Below are positions 24,265-33,168 of a stretch of 64,000 nt of DNA, piece by piece; position 1 is the stretch's first letter, and the number at the start of each line of letters is the position of its first letter. The notes beneath the pieces are model-generated. The model had not been told where the DNA came from, made no database searches, and saw only the letters and a program-made list of their open reading frames with translations. The DNA is from Muribaculaceae bacterium. GTDB lineage: Bacteria; Bacteroidota; Bacteroidia; Bacteroidales; Muribaculaceae. The DNA lies in contig JAFQZK010000037.1 of the NCBI GenBank assembly GCA_017405965.1, positions 1 through 64,000 on the forward strand. Direction: 5' to 3'. The position numbers were made by a program, and so were the translations under genes.

Positions 24265-25140
24265 ATGGAAAGGAAGACGAACTGGAAACTGGGAACTCGA
24301 CTGTTGATACTGTTGTGCCTGATGGGCGCCGGGCTGATTGTGGGCGCGGTGGGATGTGCTCTCGTGGTCAATATGGGTATGCTCACGATGCTCACCGTAC
24401 AGGATGTGCTGGCGTTCATCGTGCCGGCAGTGGCGGCCATGGCGCTATTCTATCGTCGCCCGCTTCACGCCATGTGCATGGACCGCGCTCCCGAGTGGAA
24501 GGCCCTGCTCGTGGTGGTGGCCTTCTACATCCTGTCGATGCCTGCCATGAACTGGCTGGTCACCGCCAACGAGGCCATGACGCTGCCCTCGTGGATGAGC
24601 GGCATTGAGCAGATGATGAGGACCCTGGAGGACAGTGCCGCCGATGCCACCGAGAAACTGCTCGACATCAACACTGTGGGCCAACTGATTCCCTGTGTCT
24701 TTGTCGTGGGCCTGATGGCCGGCTTGAGCGAGGAAATGCTCTTTCGCGGCGCCATGCAGCGCACCATGCAGGACAGCCGTCTGAACAAGCATACCGTGGT
24801 GTGGTTCGTCGCCATCATCTTCAGCGCCTTCCACATGCAGTTCTTCGGCTTCTTCCCCCGCATGATCCTGGGCGTGTGGCTGGGCTATCTGCTGTTGTGG
24901 ACCCGCAGCCTGTGGGTGCCTATCATCGCCCATACCCTGAACAACAGCACCGTTGTCATGTTCAGCTACCTCACCAACAAGGGCGTCGTCCCCGAGGGCT
25001 TCGGTGACAACCTGGGTCTGCCTGCCGACGGCGGCATACCCTGGCTCGCCATCGCCAGCCTCGTCGCCAGCCTAGCCCTGGCCATCTGGACCGCCCGCTA
25101 CTACAAGCGCCGCCAGTCACCCCCACCCCTCCCCGTGTGA
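24265..25140 (+). CDS. CPBP-family intramembrane glutamic endopeptidase
   Basis: A 291-aa polytopic membrane protein with about 7-8 hydrophobic segments. It carries the Abi/CAAX-protease (PF02517) motifs in order: EEMLFRGAMQR (EExxxR, about 155), FSAFHMQFFGF (FxxxH, about 190) and AHTLNNSTVVMF (HxxxN, about 227). These supply the catalytic glutamate pair and two histidines. Relatives process prenylated proteins in eukaryotes and peptides or immunity factors in bacteria. No bacteriocin gene is nearby and the substrate is unknown. It is divergent from the DUF4251 gene and ends in a Pro-rich tail. Confidence 0.85.
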   Translation: MERKTNWKLGTRLLILLCLMGAGLIVGAVGCALVVNMGMLTMLTVQDVLAFIVPAVAAMALFYRRPLHAMCMDRAPEWKALLVVVAFYILSMPAMNWLVTANEAMTLPSWMSGIEQMMRTLEDSAADATEKLLDINTVGQLIPCVFVVGLMAGLSEEMLFRGAMQRTMQDSRLNKHTVVWFVAIIFSAFHMQFFGFFPRMILGVWLGYLLLWTRSLWVPIIAHTLNNSTVVMFSYLTNKGVVPEGFGDNLGLPADGGIPWLAIASLVASLALAIWTARYYKRRQSPPPLPV

Positions 25141-25233
25141 CACCACGGCAAACCCCATAAATTGCACGTGCCCAAATTAATCCCCGAGAATCCGATGAAT
25201 TGAAAATAAAAAAAACAGAAAATGTGGAGAAAA

Positions 25234-25266
25234 TTGACGCATTGTCGGGAAAATGCGTTACCTTTG
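25234..25266 (+). promoter_or_regulatory. Promoter for the sppA-lpxK-punA-thiL run
   Basis: TTG (25234-25236), a 22-bp spacer, then TACCTTTG (25259-25266). The sppA ATG lies 104 bp downstream, leaving a leader of about 95 nt. Confidence 0.6.
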
Positions 25267-25370
25267 TAGGTTAGAGTAAAATCCACCTGCGGCAAGTGCC
25301 ACGAGTGCTGCAAGCAACTCGCTGGCATTAAGTTACTTAAGAATACAAACTAAATAAATACTCAACAGTT

Positions 25371-27164
25371 ATGATGAAGAAATTTATCCTTATCGTTTGC
25401 GGCTCGTTTGTGGGCGCATTCTTGGCTCTTATCTTTTTGTTCTTGTCGATGATCATCAGTTTTGCCGTGATGGGTGCCATGGGCATGGGCGGCAAGAGCT
25501 CAACTGCAGTTTCCAAGCACTCGATTCTGAAAATCGACTTGGGTACCGAAATCAGTGAGCGTGGCGGTGATGAGCCGGTTGACATGATGGCGATGATGAT
25601 GAACCAAGGCATGCCCAGCAGCTTGGGCCTGAACACTGTGTTGTCGGCCATCGAGAATGCTGCCGAGAACGATAAGGTTGAGGGCATCTATATCGAGTGC
25701 AACGGCGTGAGCGCTGCTCCCGCCACCCTCAAGACCATGCGCCGCGCCTTGAAGGAGTTCAAGAAAAGCGGTAAGTGGATTATGGCCTACGGCTACGAGG
25801 GCATCAACCAGGCCGACTATTACCTGGCCAGTGTTGCCGACAGCATCTACCTTAACCCCGTGGGCTCTGTTGACCTGCACGGTATGGCATCGGTAACGCC
25901 CTACATGAAGAAGATGCTTGACAAAATCGGCGTGGAGATGCAGGTGGTGCGCGTGGGCACGTTCAAGAGTGCCGTCGAGCCTTACATGCTTGAGGACATG
26001 AGCGATGCCAACCGCTTGCAGCAGGAGCACTACCTGGGCACCATCTGGAAAGAGATGCTCGACAGCATCGCCGCCGACCGCAAGTTGACATACGATGCCT
26101 TGAATTCGCTGTGCGACAGTGTTGTCATGACTTTCAAGGCCGACGTCCTCGTCCAGGACAAGCTGGTGGACAAGCTGGCTTATCGTGACCAGATGGACGA
26201 CATCCTGCGCGCCCGCACCAAAGTGGACAAGGATAAAGACCTGAAGTTCGTCAGCCCCGAAGACTTGGCCTCGTCGTTAGAGGACCCCGTGCTCGGCGAC
26301 CACATCGCTGTGGTGTATGCTGTGGGTGAGATTGACGGTGCCGGCAGCTTCGGCTCCACCGAAGAGGGCATCAACAGCGAGAAGTTGAGCAAGACCATCC
26401 ATGATCTGACGAAAGACGATAATGTCAAGGGTATGGTGCTGCGCGTGAACTCACCGGGCGGCAGCGCCTTTGGCAGCGAGCAGATTTGGAAGGCTGTCCA
26501 GGACTTCAAGGCTACCGGCAAGCCGGTAGCTGTGTCGATGGGTGACTATGCCGCATCGGGCGGTTACTATATCTCCTGCGGCGCCGACCGCATCTTTGCC
26601 GAGCGCACGACCATCACCGGCTCGATCGGTATCTTCGGTGTCATCCCCAGCTACAATGAGCTCATCGAGAACAAGCTGGGCGTTCACATGGCATCGGTAA
26701 AGACCAACGAGAACGGCGACATGGCCACCATGGGCAAGAAGCTGACCCCTGCTCAGCTTGCAGCATTGCAGAACATGGTCAACGAGGGCTATGAGCTGTT
26801 CACCAAGCGTTGCGCCGACGGTCGCCACGTGACCCAAGACTCCATCAAGCAGATTGCCGAAGGTCGCGTGTGGGACGCCATCACCGCCAAGCAGATTGGT
26901 CTGGTTGACGAGTTCGGCGGCATCCGCGAGGCTGTGACATGGGTGGCCAAGAAGGCCAAACTGGGCGACGACTACAAGACGCAGAACTACCCCGCTATGG
27001 AGGATCCGTTCATGGCCATGTTCGACAAGTACATGGTGACCCGCTACGAGTCGCGTCTGCAGGGCGAGATGGGCGTGCTGTACGACTGGCACAAGCAGCT
27101 GCAGCGCATCCTGAGTCGCGACCGCATCCTCTGCCTGATGATCGATGGCGAAGTGGAACTTTAA
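25371..27164 (+). CDS. sppA: Signal peptide peptidase SppA, 67K type
   Basis: A 597-aa membrane-anchored serine protease that degrades leftover signal peptides. One N-terminal transmembrane anchor (about 5-37) is followed by two tandem S49 halves. The Ser/Lys dyad is split between them: K199 in VRVGTFKSAVEPYM and S396 in GDYAASGGYYISCGAD, equivalent to E. coli K209 and S409. The second half also has RVNSPGGSAFGSEQIW and TGSIGIFGVIP. Length matches the long form. It is the first gene of a plus-strand run with lpxK. Confidence 0.94.
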   Translation: MMKKFILIVCGSFVGAFLALIFLFLSMIISFAVMGAMGMGGKSSTAVSKHSILKIDLGTEISERGGDEPVDMMAMMMNQGMPSSLGLNTVLSAIENAAENDKVEGIYIECNGVSAAPATLKTMRRALKEFKKSGKWIMAYGYEGINQADYYLASVADSIYLNPVGSVDLHGMASVTPYMKKMLDKIGVEMQVVRVGTFKSAVEPYMLEDMSDANRLQQEHYLGTIWKEMLDSIAADRKLTYDALNSLCDSVVMTFKADVLVQDKLVDKLAYRDQMDDILRARTKVDKDKDLKFVSPEDLASSLEDPVLGDHIAVVYAVGEIDGAGSFGSTEEGINSEKLSKTIHDLTKDDNVKGMVLRVNSPGGSAFGSEQIWKAVQDFKATGKPVAVSMGDYAASGGYYISCGADRIFAERTTITGSIGIFGVIPSYNELIENKLGVHMASVKTNENGDMATMGKKLTPAQLAALQNMVNEGYELFTKRCADGRHVTQDSIKQIAEGRVWDAITAKQIGLVDEFGGIREAVTWVAKKAKLGDDYKTQNYPAMEDPFMAMFDKYMVTRYESRLQGEMGVLYDWHKQLQRILSRDRILCLMIDGEVEL

Positions 27165-27179
27165 TCTATTACTGTAAAT

Positions 27180-27207
27180 GGCTAAAGGCTAAAAGCTAAA
27201 GGCTAGA
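27180..27207. repeat. 7-bp-period array directly before lpxK
   Basis: GGCTAAA, GGCTAAA, AGCTAAA, GGCTAGA in perfect register. It ends one base before the lpxK ATG and so covers the position of a ribosome-binding site. Confidence 0.85.
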
Positions 27208-27208
27208 A

Positions 27209-28360
27209 ATGAACATTGACCTGTCCAAGATACTGAACAAGGAACAGCGCAAATCTATCATGAACGCGCTGCTCACTCCATTCTCATGGGGCTATGGTGC
27301 CGGCGTGTGGTTGCGCAATACCGCATTCAGCATCGGGCTGCTGCCTCAAGAGGAATTTGACATCCCTGTGGTGTCGGTGGGCAACATTACCGTGGGCGGC
27401 ACGGGCAAAACACCACACGTAGAGTATATCGTCGAGGCGCTATACCGCCGCTACCACATGGCTGTGCTCAGCCGTGGTTACAAGCGCATGACCAAAGGCT
27501 TCATCCTGGCGAGCAACAACATGTCGCCGCGCGACATCGGTGACGAGCCTTATCAGATCTACCGCAAGTATGGCGGGTTGATCACCCTTGCCGTGTGCGA
27601 GAACCGCCGCAAGGGCATCCGTCAGCTCATGCGCATCGATCCCGAGATCAACCTCATCCTGCTGGATGACGGTTTCCAGCACCGTTATGTGAAACCCAAG
27701 GTCAACATCGTGCTGATGGACTACAACCGTCCATCCTACGACGACAAACTGATGCCTCTGGGTTCCCTGCGCGAGCCCGTCACGAGCCTGACACGCTGCG
27801 ACATCGTGGTGGCAACCAAGTGCCCCACCGGTTTGTCGCCCGTTGACATCAGGATGATGAAGAAGAACCTGGAGCAGTACATGTTCCCGCCGCCCTCGCA
27901 GCAGCTGTTCTTCAGCAACATCCGCTATGCCGACCCCGTCCCCGTCTTCCCGGTGCAGTCACCGCAGTTGACCTCGCTCAACTGGCTGCATCCCGACGAC
28001 GCCGTGCTGTGCCTGACGGGTATTGCCACACCCAAGCCGCTGGTGCGCTACCTGCGCCAGTTTGCCGCACCGGTCAAGGTGATGCACTTCGACGACCACC
28101 ATTTCTTCACCCGTCGCGACTTCAGCGACATCTTCAAGGTGTTCAAGAGCCTCGAGGGCAAGCGCAAGTTCATCATCACCACCGAGAAAGACGCCGTTCG
28201 CATCATGAACAACCCATATTTCCCGCCCACCAAGCGCAATTGCATCTACTACATTCCCATGCGGGTGGGTTTCCTCGAGAGCGAGGGTCCCAATTTCATC
28301 GAGTGGCTTGTCGGCCTGATCGACAGGCAGGGTGACTCGAGCTTAACGACAAACAATTAA
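27209..28360 (+). CDS. lpxK: Tetraacyldisaccharide 4'-kinase LpxK
   Basis: Phosphorylates the 4' position of the lipid A disaccharide at the inner membrane. The 383-aa protein has an N-terminal hydrophobic membrane-association helix, then the modified P-loop VVSVGNITVGGTGKTP (about 55-70), LSRGYKR, GDEPYQIYRKYGG, NLILLDDGFQHRYVKP (containing the catalytic Asp/His region) and MPLGSLREP. The C-terminal domain has HFDDHHFFTRRD and ITTEKDAVRI. It lies 44 bp after sppA. Together with the two foldases and OstA-like protein elsewhere in the window it shows a lipid A-containing envelope. Confidence 0.94.
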   Translation: MNIDLSKILNKEQRKSIMNALLTPFSWGYGAGVWLRNTAFSIGLLPQEEFDIPVVSVGNITVGGTGKTPHVEYIVEALYRRYHMAVLSRGYKRMTKGFILASNNMSPRDIGDEPYQIYRKYGGLITLAVCENRRKGIRQLMRIDPEINLILLDDGFQHRYVKPKVNIVLMDYNRPSYDDKLMPLGSLREPVTSLTRCDIVVATKCPTGLSPVDIRMMKKNLEQYMFPPPSQQLFFSNIRYADPVPVFPVQSPQLTSLNWLHPDDAVLCLTGIATPKPLVRYLRQFAAPVKVMHFDDHHFFTRRDFSDIFKVFKSLEGKRKFIITTEKDAVRIMNNPYFPPTKRNCIYYIPMRVGFLESEGPNFIEWLVGLIDRQGDSSLTTNN

Positions 28361-28404
28361 TTAGTATCCTACCAAAAAACTTAAAACAAGAAAGGACTGT
28401 TTTT

Positions 28405-29247
28405 ATGCTTAACGAGAAAAACCTGCTGGAGAAGATTCAAGAGACCAGCGAATTCATCAAGCAACGCGTAAACAATAAGTTACCCAAGACTGCCATCATC
28501 CTGGGCACCGGCCTGGGCGCCGTGGTGGAGCATATCAACATCGAGGTCGAGATCCCCTACGGTGAAATACCCAATTTCCCCGTATCGACGGTACAGGGCC
28601 ACAAGGGCCGTCTCATCTTCGGCACACTGGGCAACAAGTATATCATGGCCATGCAAGGCCGCTTCCATTATTACGAGGGGTACTCGATGCTGCAGGTGAC
28701 CTTCCCCCTGAGGGTGATGAAAGCCATCGGCATCAAGACCGTATTCGTCTCCAACGCATCGGGCGGCATGAATCCCGCCTTCAAGGTGGGTGACCTGATG
28801 ATCATCACCGACCACATCAACGTCTTCCCCGAGCACCCGCTGCACGGCAAGAACATCGAGGAACTGGGCCCGCGTTTCCCGGCCATGGTCGATGCTTACA
28901 GTCCCCGCCTGATCCAGATGGCACGCGACATTGCCAAGGAAAAAGGCATCCGTCTGATGGAGGGCGTGTATGTGGGCACCCAGGGTCCCACGTTCGAGAC
29001 TCCGGCCGAGTATCGCTACTTCTGGCGCATCGGCGGTGACGCCGTGGGCATGAGCACCGTTCCCGAGGTCATCGTGGCCCGTCACGGCGACATGGAGGTA
29101 TTCGGCATCTCGATCATCACCGATCTGGGAGTTGAAGGCGCTGTCGAGAAGGCCTCTCACGAGGAGGTGCAGAAGGCCGCCGCTGCCGCCCAGCCCATCA
29201 TGGCCATGCTCGTCAGGGAGATGATCAACCGCTTCGAGGAGCTGTAA
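28405..29247 (+). CDS. punA: Purine nucleoside phosphorylase (trimeric, PNP-I type)
   Basis: Cleaves purine (deoxy)nucleosides with phosphate to give free base and (deoxy)ribose-1-phosphate. The 280-aa sequence has the phosphate-binding TAIILGTGLGAVVEHI, GHKGRLIFG, the MQGRFHYYEGYS loop, VSNASGGMNPAFKVGDLMIITDHIN, and the base-binding region GVYVGTQGPTFETPAEYR with AVGMSTVPEVIVARH. Length and motifs fit the low-molecular-weight trimeric class. It lies 44 bp after lpxK and 95 bp before thiL. Together with guaD at the left end, the window carries two separate purine salvage steps. Confidence 0.94.
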   Translation: MLNEKNLLEKIQETSEFIKQRVNNKLPKTAIILGTGLGAVVEHINIEVEIPYGEIPNFPVSTVQGHKGRLIFGTLGNKYIMAMQGRFHYYEGYSMLQVTFPLRVMKAIGIKTVFVSNASGGMNPAFKVGDLMIITDHINVFPEHPLHGKNIEELGPRFPAMVDAYSPRLIQMARDIAKEKGIRLMEGVYVGTQGPTFETPAEYRYFWRIGGDAVGMSTVPEVIVARHGDMEVFGISIITDLGVEGAVEKASHEEVQKAAAAAQPIMAMLVREMINRFEEL

Positions 29248-29267
29248 TATGCGGTCTGCGCCCGCAG

Positions 29268-29342
29268 ATTAGAGTTTAGGGGTTAGCGTTTCGAGAAACT
29301 TTTGCCCGTTGAACTGATAACTGACAACATCAAACATCATTA
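29268..29342. repeat. Two 7-bp-period arrays between punA and thiL
   Basis: The first array reads ATTAGAG, TTTAGGG, GTTAGCG, TTTCGAG (29268-29295). The second reads GTTGAAC, TGATAAC, TGACAAC, ATCAAAC, ATCATTA (29308-29342) and ends exactly at the thiL ATG. The first belongs to the same word family as the array at 3240; the second uses unrelated units. Confidence 0.7.
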
Positions 29343-30395
29343 ATGAAAGAAACCGAAATATCGACCTTGGGTGAATTCGGCTTGATCGAACACCTCACCA
29401 AGTCATTCCCCGTGCGCAACGAGTCCACGCGACGCGGTGTGGGCGACGATTGTGCCGTCATCAACTACGGCAAGGACCGTGAGACACTCGTCACCACCGA
29501 CCTGCTGCTCGAGGGCATCCACTTCGACCTGACCTACGTACCACTGATGCACCTGGGCTACAAGGCCATCGTGGTGAACCTGAGCGACGTGTATGCCATG
29601 AACGGCACGCCGCGCCAGGTGACCGTTTCGCTGGGCATCAGCAAGCGTTTCACACTGGAGCACATCGAGCAACTGTACGAGGGCATGCGCATCGCGTGTG
29701 AGCACTACGGAGTGGACCTCGTGGGTGGCGACACCAGTGCCTCGGTCACAGGACTCATCATCAGTGTGACCTGCCTGGGCGAGGCCGCCAAGGACGATAT
29801 CGTGTACCGGACCGGCGCCAAGGACACCGACCTGATCTGCGTGAGCGGCAACTTGGGAGCAGCCTACATGGGCCTCCAGCTGCTGGAACGTGAGCGCCAA
29901 GTGAGCGCTCAGATGAAAGACAAGGAGTTTGAACCCGACTTCTCGGGCAAGGAATACATCATCGAGCGCCAACTCAAGCCCGAAGCACGCCGCGACGTCA
30001 TTGACGAACTGCGCGAGCTGGGCATCTGCCCCACAGCGATGATGGACGTGAGCGACGGCCTGTCGAGCGAGCTGCTGCACATCTGCAAGGACTCGGGTGT
30101 GGGCTGCCGCGTGTATGAGGACCGCATCCCCATCGACTATCAGACGGCCCTCATGGCCGAGGAGCTGAACATGAATCTCGTCACCGCTGCCATGAACGGC
30201 GGCGAGGACTACGAGTTGCTGTTCACCGTTCCCCTGGCCGATCACGAAAAGGTGGCGCGCATGAAGACCGCCCGTCTCATCGGCCGCATCACCAAGCCCG
30301 ACTTGGGTGCCTACATGGTCACGCGCGATGACCAGGAAGTCGCCATCAAGGCACAAGGCTGGAACGCCTTCACCCCCGATAGCGAGAAAGCCTGA
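29343..30395 (+). CDS. thiL: Thiamine-monophosphate kinase ThiL
   Basis: Makes thiamine diphosphate from thiamine monophosphate and ATP. The 350-aa protein belongs to the AIR synthase-like ATP-binding fold. Markers are GEFGLIEHL at the N-terminus, GVGDDCAVI (about 37-45), TTDLLLEGIHFD, KAIVVNLSDVYAMNGTPRQ, VGGDTSAS, MMDVSDGLSSELLHI and NGGEDYELLFTVP. Length is normal. No other thiamine gene is present; the place after punA is common in Bacteroidales. A strong terminator closes the run. Confidence 0.94.
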   Translation: MKETEISTLGEFGLIEHLTKSFPVRNESTRRGVGDDCAVINYGKDRETLVTTDLLLEGIHFDLTYVPLMHLGYKAIVVNLSDVYAMNGTPRQVTVSLGISKRFTLEHIEQLYEGMRIACEHYGVDLVGGDTSASVTGLIISVTCLGEAAKDDIVYRTGAKDTDLICVSGNLGAAYMGLQLLERERQVSAQMKDKEFEPDFSGKEYIIERQLKPEARRDVIDELRELGICPTAMMDVSDGLSSELLHICKDSGVGCRVYEDRIPIDYQTALMAEELNMNLVTAAMNGGEDYELLFTVPLADHEKVARMKTARLIGRITKPDLGAYMVTRDDQEVAIKAQGWNAFTPDSEKA

Positions 30396-30424
30396 TCAGA
30401 CGTCTCACCAACCGATATCAAGAT

Positions 30425-30465
30425 TGCACAAGCGATGAAACACTCATCCTTGTGCAGTTTTTTTT
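30425..30465 (+). terminator. Rho-independent terminator after thiL
   Basis: TGCACAAG (30425-30432) pairs with CTTGTGCA (30449-30456). Inside it GATGA pairs with TCATC. Eight T follow at 30458-30465. It comes 30 bp past the thiL stop. Confidence 0.95.
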
Positions 30466-30634
30466 ACCCCATTCCCGAGAGCCCGTTTTTGCGGTTTCAA
30501 AATGATATTAATCAATGTATTATTATGATATTTCAATGATTTTTGGCCAATTTTTGCTAAATTGTGTTAATTTCAGCCATTTTTTCGTGATTTTATTAGG
30601 TGTAAAAAAATAAATGGCCTTATATTTGCAATGG

Positions 30635-30847
30635 TTTTCATGGTATTAGTTTTTTAAGATTGAGAAAACTTGCGCTGACTCAGTGTATGATTTCTGTTCA
30701 ATGACCGAGTTAAAGCCAAGTTTCCAGAAAGCCCAGTTGTCGGGAGACAAGTCGGTTTTCAACATGTTTAAGGTTTATGTTAATGGTATTAGAAGGTTAA
30801 TTAGTTAAAAACAGGCCCATGACGTTGAGTCAAGGGTCTGCTTTTTT
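30635..30847 (+). ncRNA. Candidate structured non-coding RNA of about 210 nt
   Basis: A gene-free 665-bp gap between the thiL terminator and the next operon contains what looks like an independent transcription unit. A -7 box TATATTTG lies at 30621-30628; the -33 element is weak. Structure elements follow in order. A two-part helix pairs AAACTTG and GACTC (30666-30681) with GAGTT and CAAGTTT (30707-30723). A hairpin TTGTC/GACAA (30737-30750) has a GGGA tetraloop of the GNRA type. AACAT/ATGTT form another small stem (about 30761-30781). The end is a clear terminator: CAGGCCC (30812-30818) with GGGTCTG (30834-30840), inner TGAC/GTCA, then six T. No sizeable open frame fits. It does not show tmRNA, SRP or RNase P hallmarks that I know. 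The rest of the gap, 30848-31020, shows nothing I can name. Confidence 0.6.
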
Positions 30848-31020
30848 AGTATCCACCACCCTGATGACGCAGCATGATTTCATTAAACTTTCCCGACTAT
30901 ATCGAGTCTTAACTGTACATTTATAAAAAAACTGCAAACCCCAGGCTCAGTCGGATTTCAGGTGCATGTCAAGCCCCTTACCCACGAAATCTGGCAGGGT
31001 CACTGAAATGTTCAAATAAA

Positions 31021-31052
31021 TTTGGCATTTCACTCGGCTTGCACTAATTTTG
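31021..31052 (+). promoter_or_regulatory. Promoter for the DUF2520-Maf-ABC importer operon
   Basis: TTTG (31021-31024), a 20-bp spacer, TAATTTTG (31045-31052). This is close to the Bacteroidetes ideal. Only 8 bp separate the -7 box from the ATG at 31061. Confidence 0.8.
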
Positions 31053-31060
31053 CAGAGAGA

Positions 31061-31840
31061 ATGAAAAGTGTTGTTATCATAGGCTCAGGAAATGTGGCCA
31101 CCAGCTTGGCACACGGGTTGGCCGCACATTGCCGTGTGGTGCAAATCTACAGCCGTCGGCTGGAACATGCCAGGATGCTGGCCGATGCCGTGGGCTGCCC
31201 TGATGCCACCGACGACCTGCAAACCCTCGCCACCGGTGCCGATGCCTATATCATCGCGGTGAGCGACGACGCCATTGCCGATGTCGTTGCAGCGACTCCT
31301 GACAACGGAGCACTGTGGGTACACACCTCAGGCAGCAAGCCGATAGACCTGTTCACCGGCCACCGTGCCCATTGCGGCGTGATGTGGCCGATGCAATCAT
31401 TCTCGCGCCAAGTGGTGACCCCACTCGACGAGGTGCATTTCTTTATCGAGGCCAGCGACAGCGACGCCCTCGCCGAAATGCGCACATTGGGCAACCTGAT
31501 CTCGCGCCATGTCACCGAGGCCGACAGCCAACAACGGCTGCGACTGCACATCGCTTCGGTCTTCTCGTGCAACTTTGCCAACCACATGTGGACCCTGGCC
31601 CACGAGGTGCTGAGCGACGCCGGCCTGCCGTTTGAAGCCATGATGCCGCTCATCCGCACCACTGTCGACAAACTGGATCGCCTGACGCCCGCCCAAAGCC
31701 AAACGGGACCCGCTATACGCCACGACGTCCAGGTAATCGACCGGCATCTGGCGATGCTTGACGGCGACAAGCGAGACATTTACCGCTTGTTGTCCGACTC
31801 TATCATGAATCACAACCCACAAGACGACCATGCTCAATAA
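31061..31840 (+). CDS. Rossmann-like and DUF2520 domain protein
   Basis: A 259-aa cytoplasmic protein of the DUF2520 family. It has an N-terminal Rossmann fold with the dinucleotide motif VVIIGSGNVATSLAHGL, then VSDDAIADVVAA and HTSGSKPIDLF, and a helical C-terminal domain (about 120-255) with ADSQQRLRLHIASVFSCNFANHMW. It resembles F420/NADP-dependent reductases and ketopantoate-type folds, but the reaction is unknown. I use the ATG at 31061; the ATG at 31022 lies inside the promoter. The mRNA may be nearly leaderless. The stop overlaps the maf start by 11 bp. Confidence 0.85.
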   Translation: MKSVVIIGSGNVATSLAHGLAAHCRVVQIYSRRLEHARMLADAVGCPDATDDLQTLATGADAYIIAVSDDAIADVVAATPDNGALWVHTSGSKPIDLFTGHRAHCGVMWPMQSFSRQVVTPLDEVHFFIEASDSDALAEMRTLGNLISRHVTEADSQQRLRLHIASVFSCNFANHMWTLAHEVLSDAGLPFEAMMPLIRTTVDKLDRLTPAQSQTGPAIRHDVQVIDRHLAMLDGDKRDIYRLLSDSIMNHNPQDDHAQ

Positions 31841-32405
31841 TCTCAAGAAATATGATGTGGTGCTGGGCAGCAATTCGCCGCGGCGCCGGGAACTGCTCAA
31901 CGACATGGGCGTGACATTCCGTGTCGAAGCCATCAAGGGCATTGACGAGAGCTATCCTGCGAGCCTGCCCGTGGAGGAAATCCCGGTCTATCTCGCCCGC
32001 ATTAAGGCCGAGGGTCATCCCTTGAAGTCCAACGAACTGCTCATCACCGCCGACACCGTCGTCGTGCTCGACGAGGCCGTGCTGGGCAAGCCCACAGGCG
32101 AAGCCGATGCCCATCGCATGCTGCGCGCCCTCTCGGGACGTGCCCACCGGGTCATCAGCGGCGTGTGCGTCACCACGGCAGAGCGTTGCGAGTCGTTTGC
32201 CGACACCAGCATCGTGCACTTCGCCGAGTTGACCGACGACGAGATTGACTATTACATCGAGCATTACCGTCCGCTGGACAAGGCCGGTGCCTATGGCATT
32301 CAGGAATGGATCGGCAACATCGGCATCAGCGGTATCAACGGCGACTTCTACAACGTGATGGGACTGCCCACACGCAAACTCTATCAATTGTTGAAAACAT
32401 TCTAA
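31830..32405 (+). CDS. maf: Maf-family nucleoside triphosphate pyrophosphatase
   Basis: A 191-aa Maf/YhdE-type protein that hydrolyses dTTP, UTP or modified nucleotides to monophosphates, a house-cleaning role. Motifs: VVLGSNSPRRRELL at the N-terminus, LITADTVVVLDEAVLGKP with the conserved Asp, ALSGRAHRVISGVCV, and the C-terminal GAYGIQEWIG and GDFYNVMGLP. The starting codons overlap the upstream gene by 11 bp, so the two are translationally coupled. In Bacteroides relatives I recall a KdsC-like phosphatase between these genes; it is absent here. Confidence 0.93.
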   Translation: MLNNLKKYDVVLGSNSPRRRELLNDMGVTFRVEAIKGIDESYPASLPVEEIPVYLARIKAEGHPLKSNELLITADTVVVLDEAVLGKPTGEADAHRMLRALSGRAHRVISGVCVTTAERCESFADTSIVHFAELTDDEIDYYIEHYRPLDKAGAYGIQEWIGNIGISGINGDFYNVMGLPTRKLYQLLKTF

Positions 32406-32417
32406 AGTATCATTATC

Positions 32418-33137
32418 ATGGGAAAAAGTATATTATTCACTTTGATGGCGCTGGCACTGATGATGTGCCCGGTGAGCCATCTTGCCGCCCAGGAGATTGG
32501 ACAAGAGGCGGCATCTCTTCTCGACCCCGACACCGTGGCGACACGCACCGACACCGTGTATTTCTACGACACCTGGCAACAGATGTTCAACATGCAACCT
32601 GCTGCTATGTTCACCACCCCTGACGCCGAGGTCTATTCGATCAGCGAAATCTATATCCGTTCGGACGTTGACAGCCTTAACGACATCATCCAGAATTTAC
32701 ACATCGCTCTATCGGTAAGCGACAGCATCTGGCTGGTGAACTGTGATTACCTGAAAAAGCATTTCAAGGTTGAGTACAAGAACATCCAGCGTTATAATCA
32801 GGTGTTTTTCACCGAGAAGGCTGCATTTTTTATAGCTTATGCGCCCTTGACCGTGATTGAATTGCTCAATGGTAACACCGATGATACTTCTTACCAGTCG
32901 ACCGTGGCCTTTTATTACATCGACTTCAAGAACCGCAGGGTTGACCGAGTCAACCATAAGTACCTGAGTAAACTGCTTGCGGATTATCATGACCTGCAAA
33001 TGCGTTATGAGGGCATGAAGGACTACAAGAAGCCCCATGTCATCCAGGATTTCTTGTTCCGCTACCTTGATCGTGCATCCGAGGACACCATGCGTCCCTC
33101 GATACCCGATCTCATTGCCGCTTGGCCAGTTGATTAA
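32418..33137 (+). CDS. Exported protein of unknown function (paralogue A, possibly DUF6563)
   Basis: A 239-aa protein with a signal peptide (1-25, ending HLAAQ). The mature part begins with DTVYFYDTWQQMF. It has a middle pattern SVSDSIWLVNCDYLKKHFK and EKAAFFIAYAPL, and a strongly conserved C-terminus DYHDLQMRYEGMKDYKK then RASEDTMRP. It is a tandem paralogue of the next gene. I think the family is the Bacteroidales DUF6563, but I am not certain. No catalytic motif is evident. It lies 12 bp after maf and upstream of an ABC importer, so it is very likely co-transcribed. Location is periplasm or outer surface, by signal peptide only. Confidence 0.65.
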   Translation: MGKSILFTLMALALMMCPVSHLAAQEIGQEAASLLDPDTVATRTDTVYFYDTWQQMFNMQPAAMFTTPDAEVYSISEIYIRSDVDSLNDIIQNLHIALSVSDSIWLVNCDYLKKHFKVEYKNIQRYNQVFFTEKAAFFIAYAPLTVIELLNGNTDDTSYQSTVAFYYIDFKNRRVDRVNHKYLSKLLADYHDLQMRYEGMKDYKKPHVIQDFLFRYLDRASEDTMRPSIPDLIAAWPVD

Positions 33138-33168
33138 CTGACAATAAAGAAACAAAACAGTTCAAGAT

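Noticed and set aside
30635..30847. tmRNA, SRP RNA or RNase P RNA for the gap transcript
   Set aside because: No tRNA-like acceptor end or tag frame, no SRP domain IV loop, and too short and lacking the conserved core for RNase P.
31022..31060. Upstream ATG at 31022 as start of the DUF2520 gene
   Set aside because: It lies between the -33 and -7 elements; the family start MKSVVIIGSG is at 31061.
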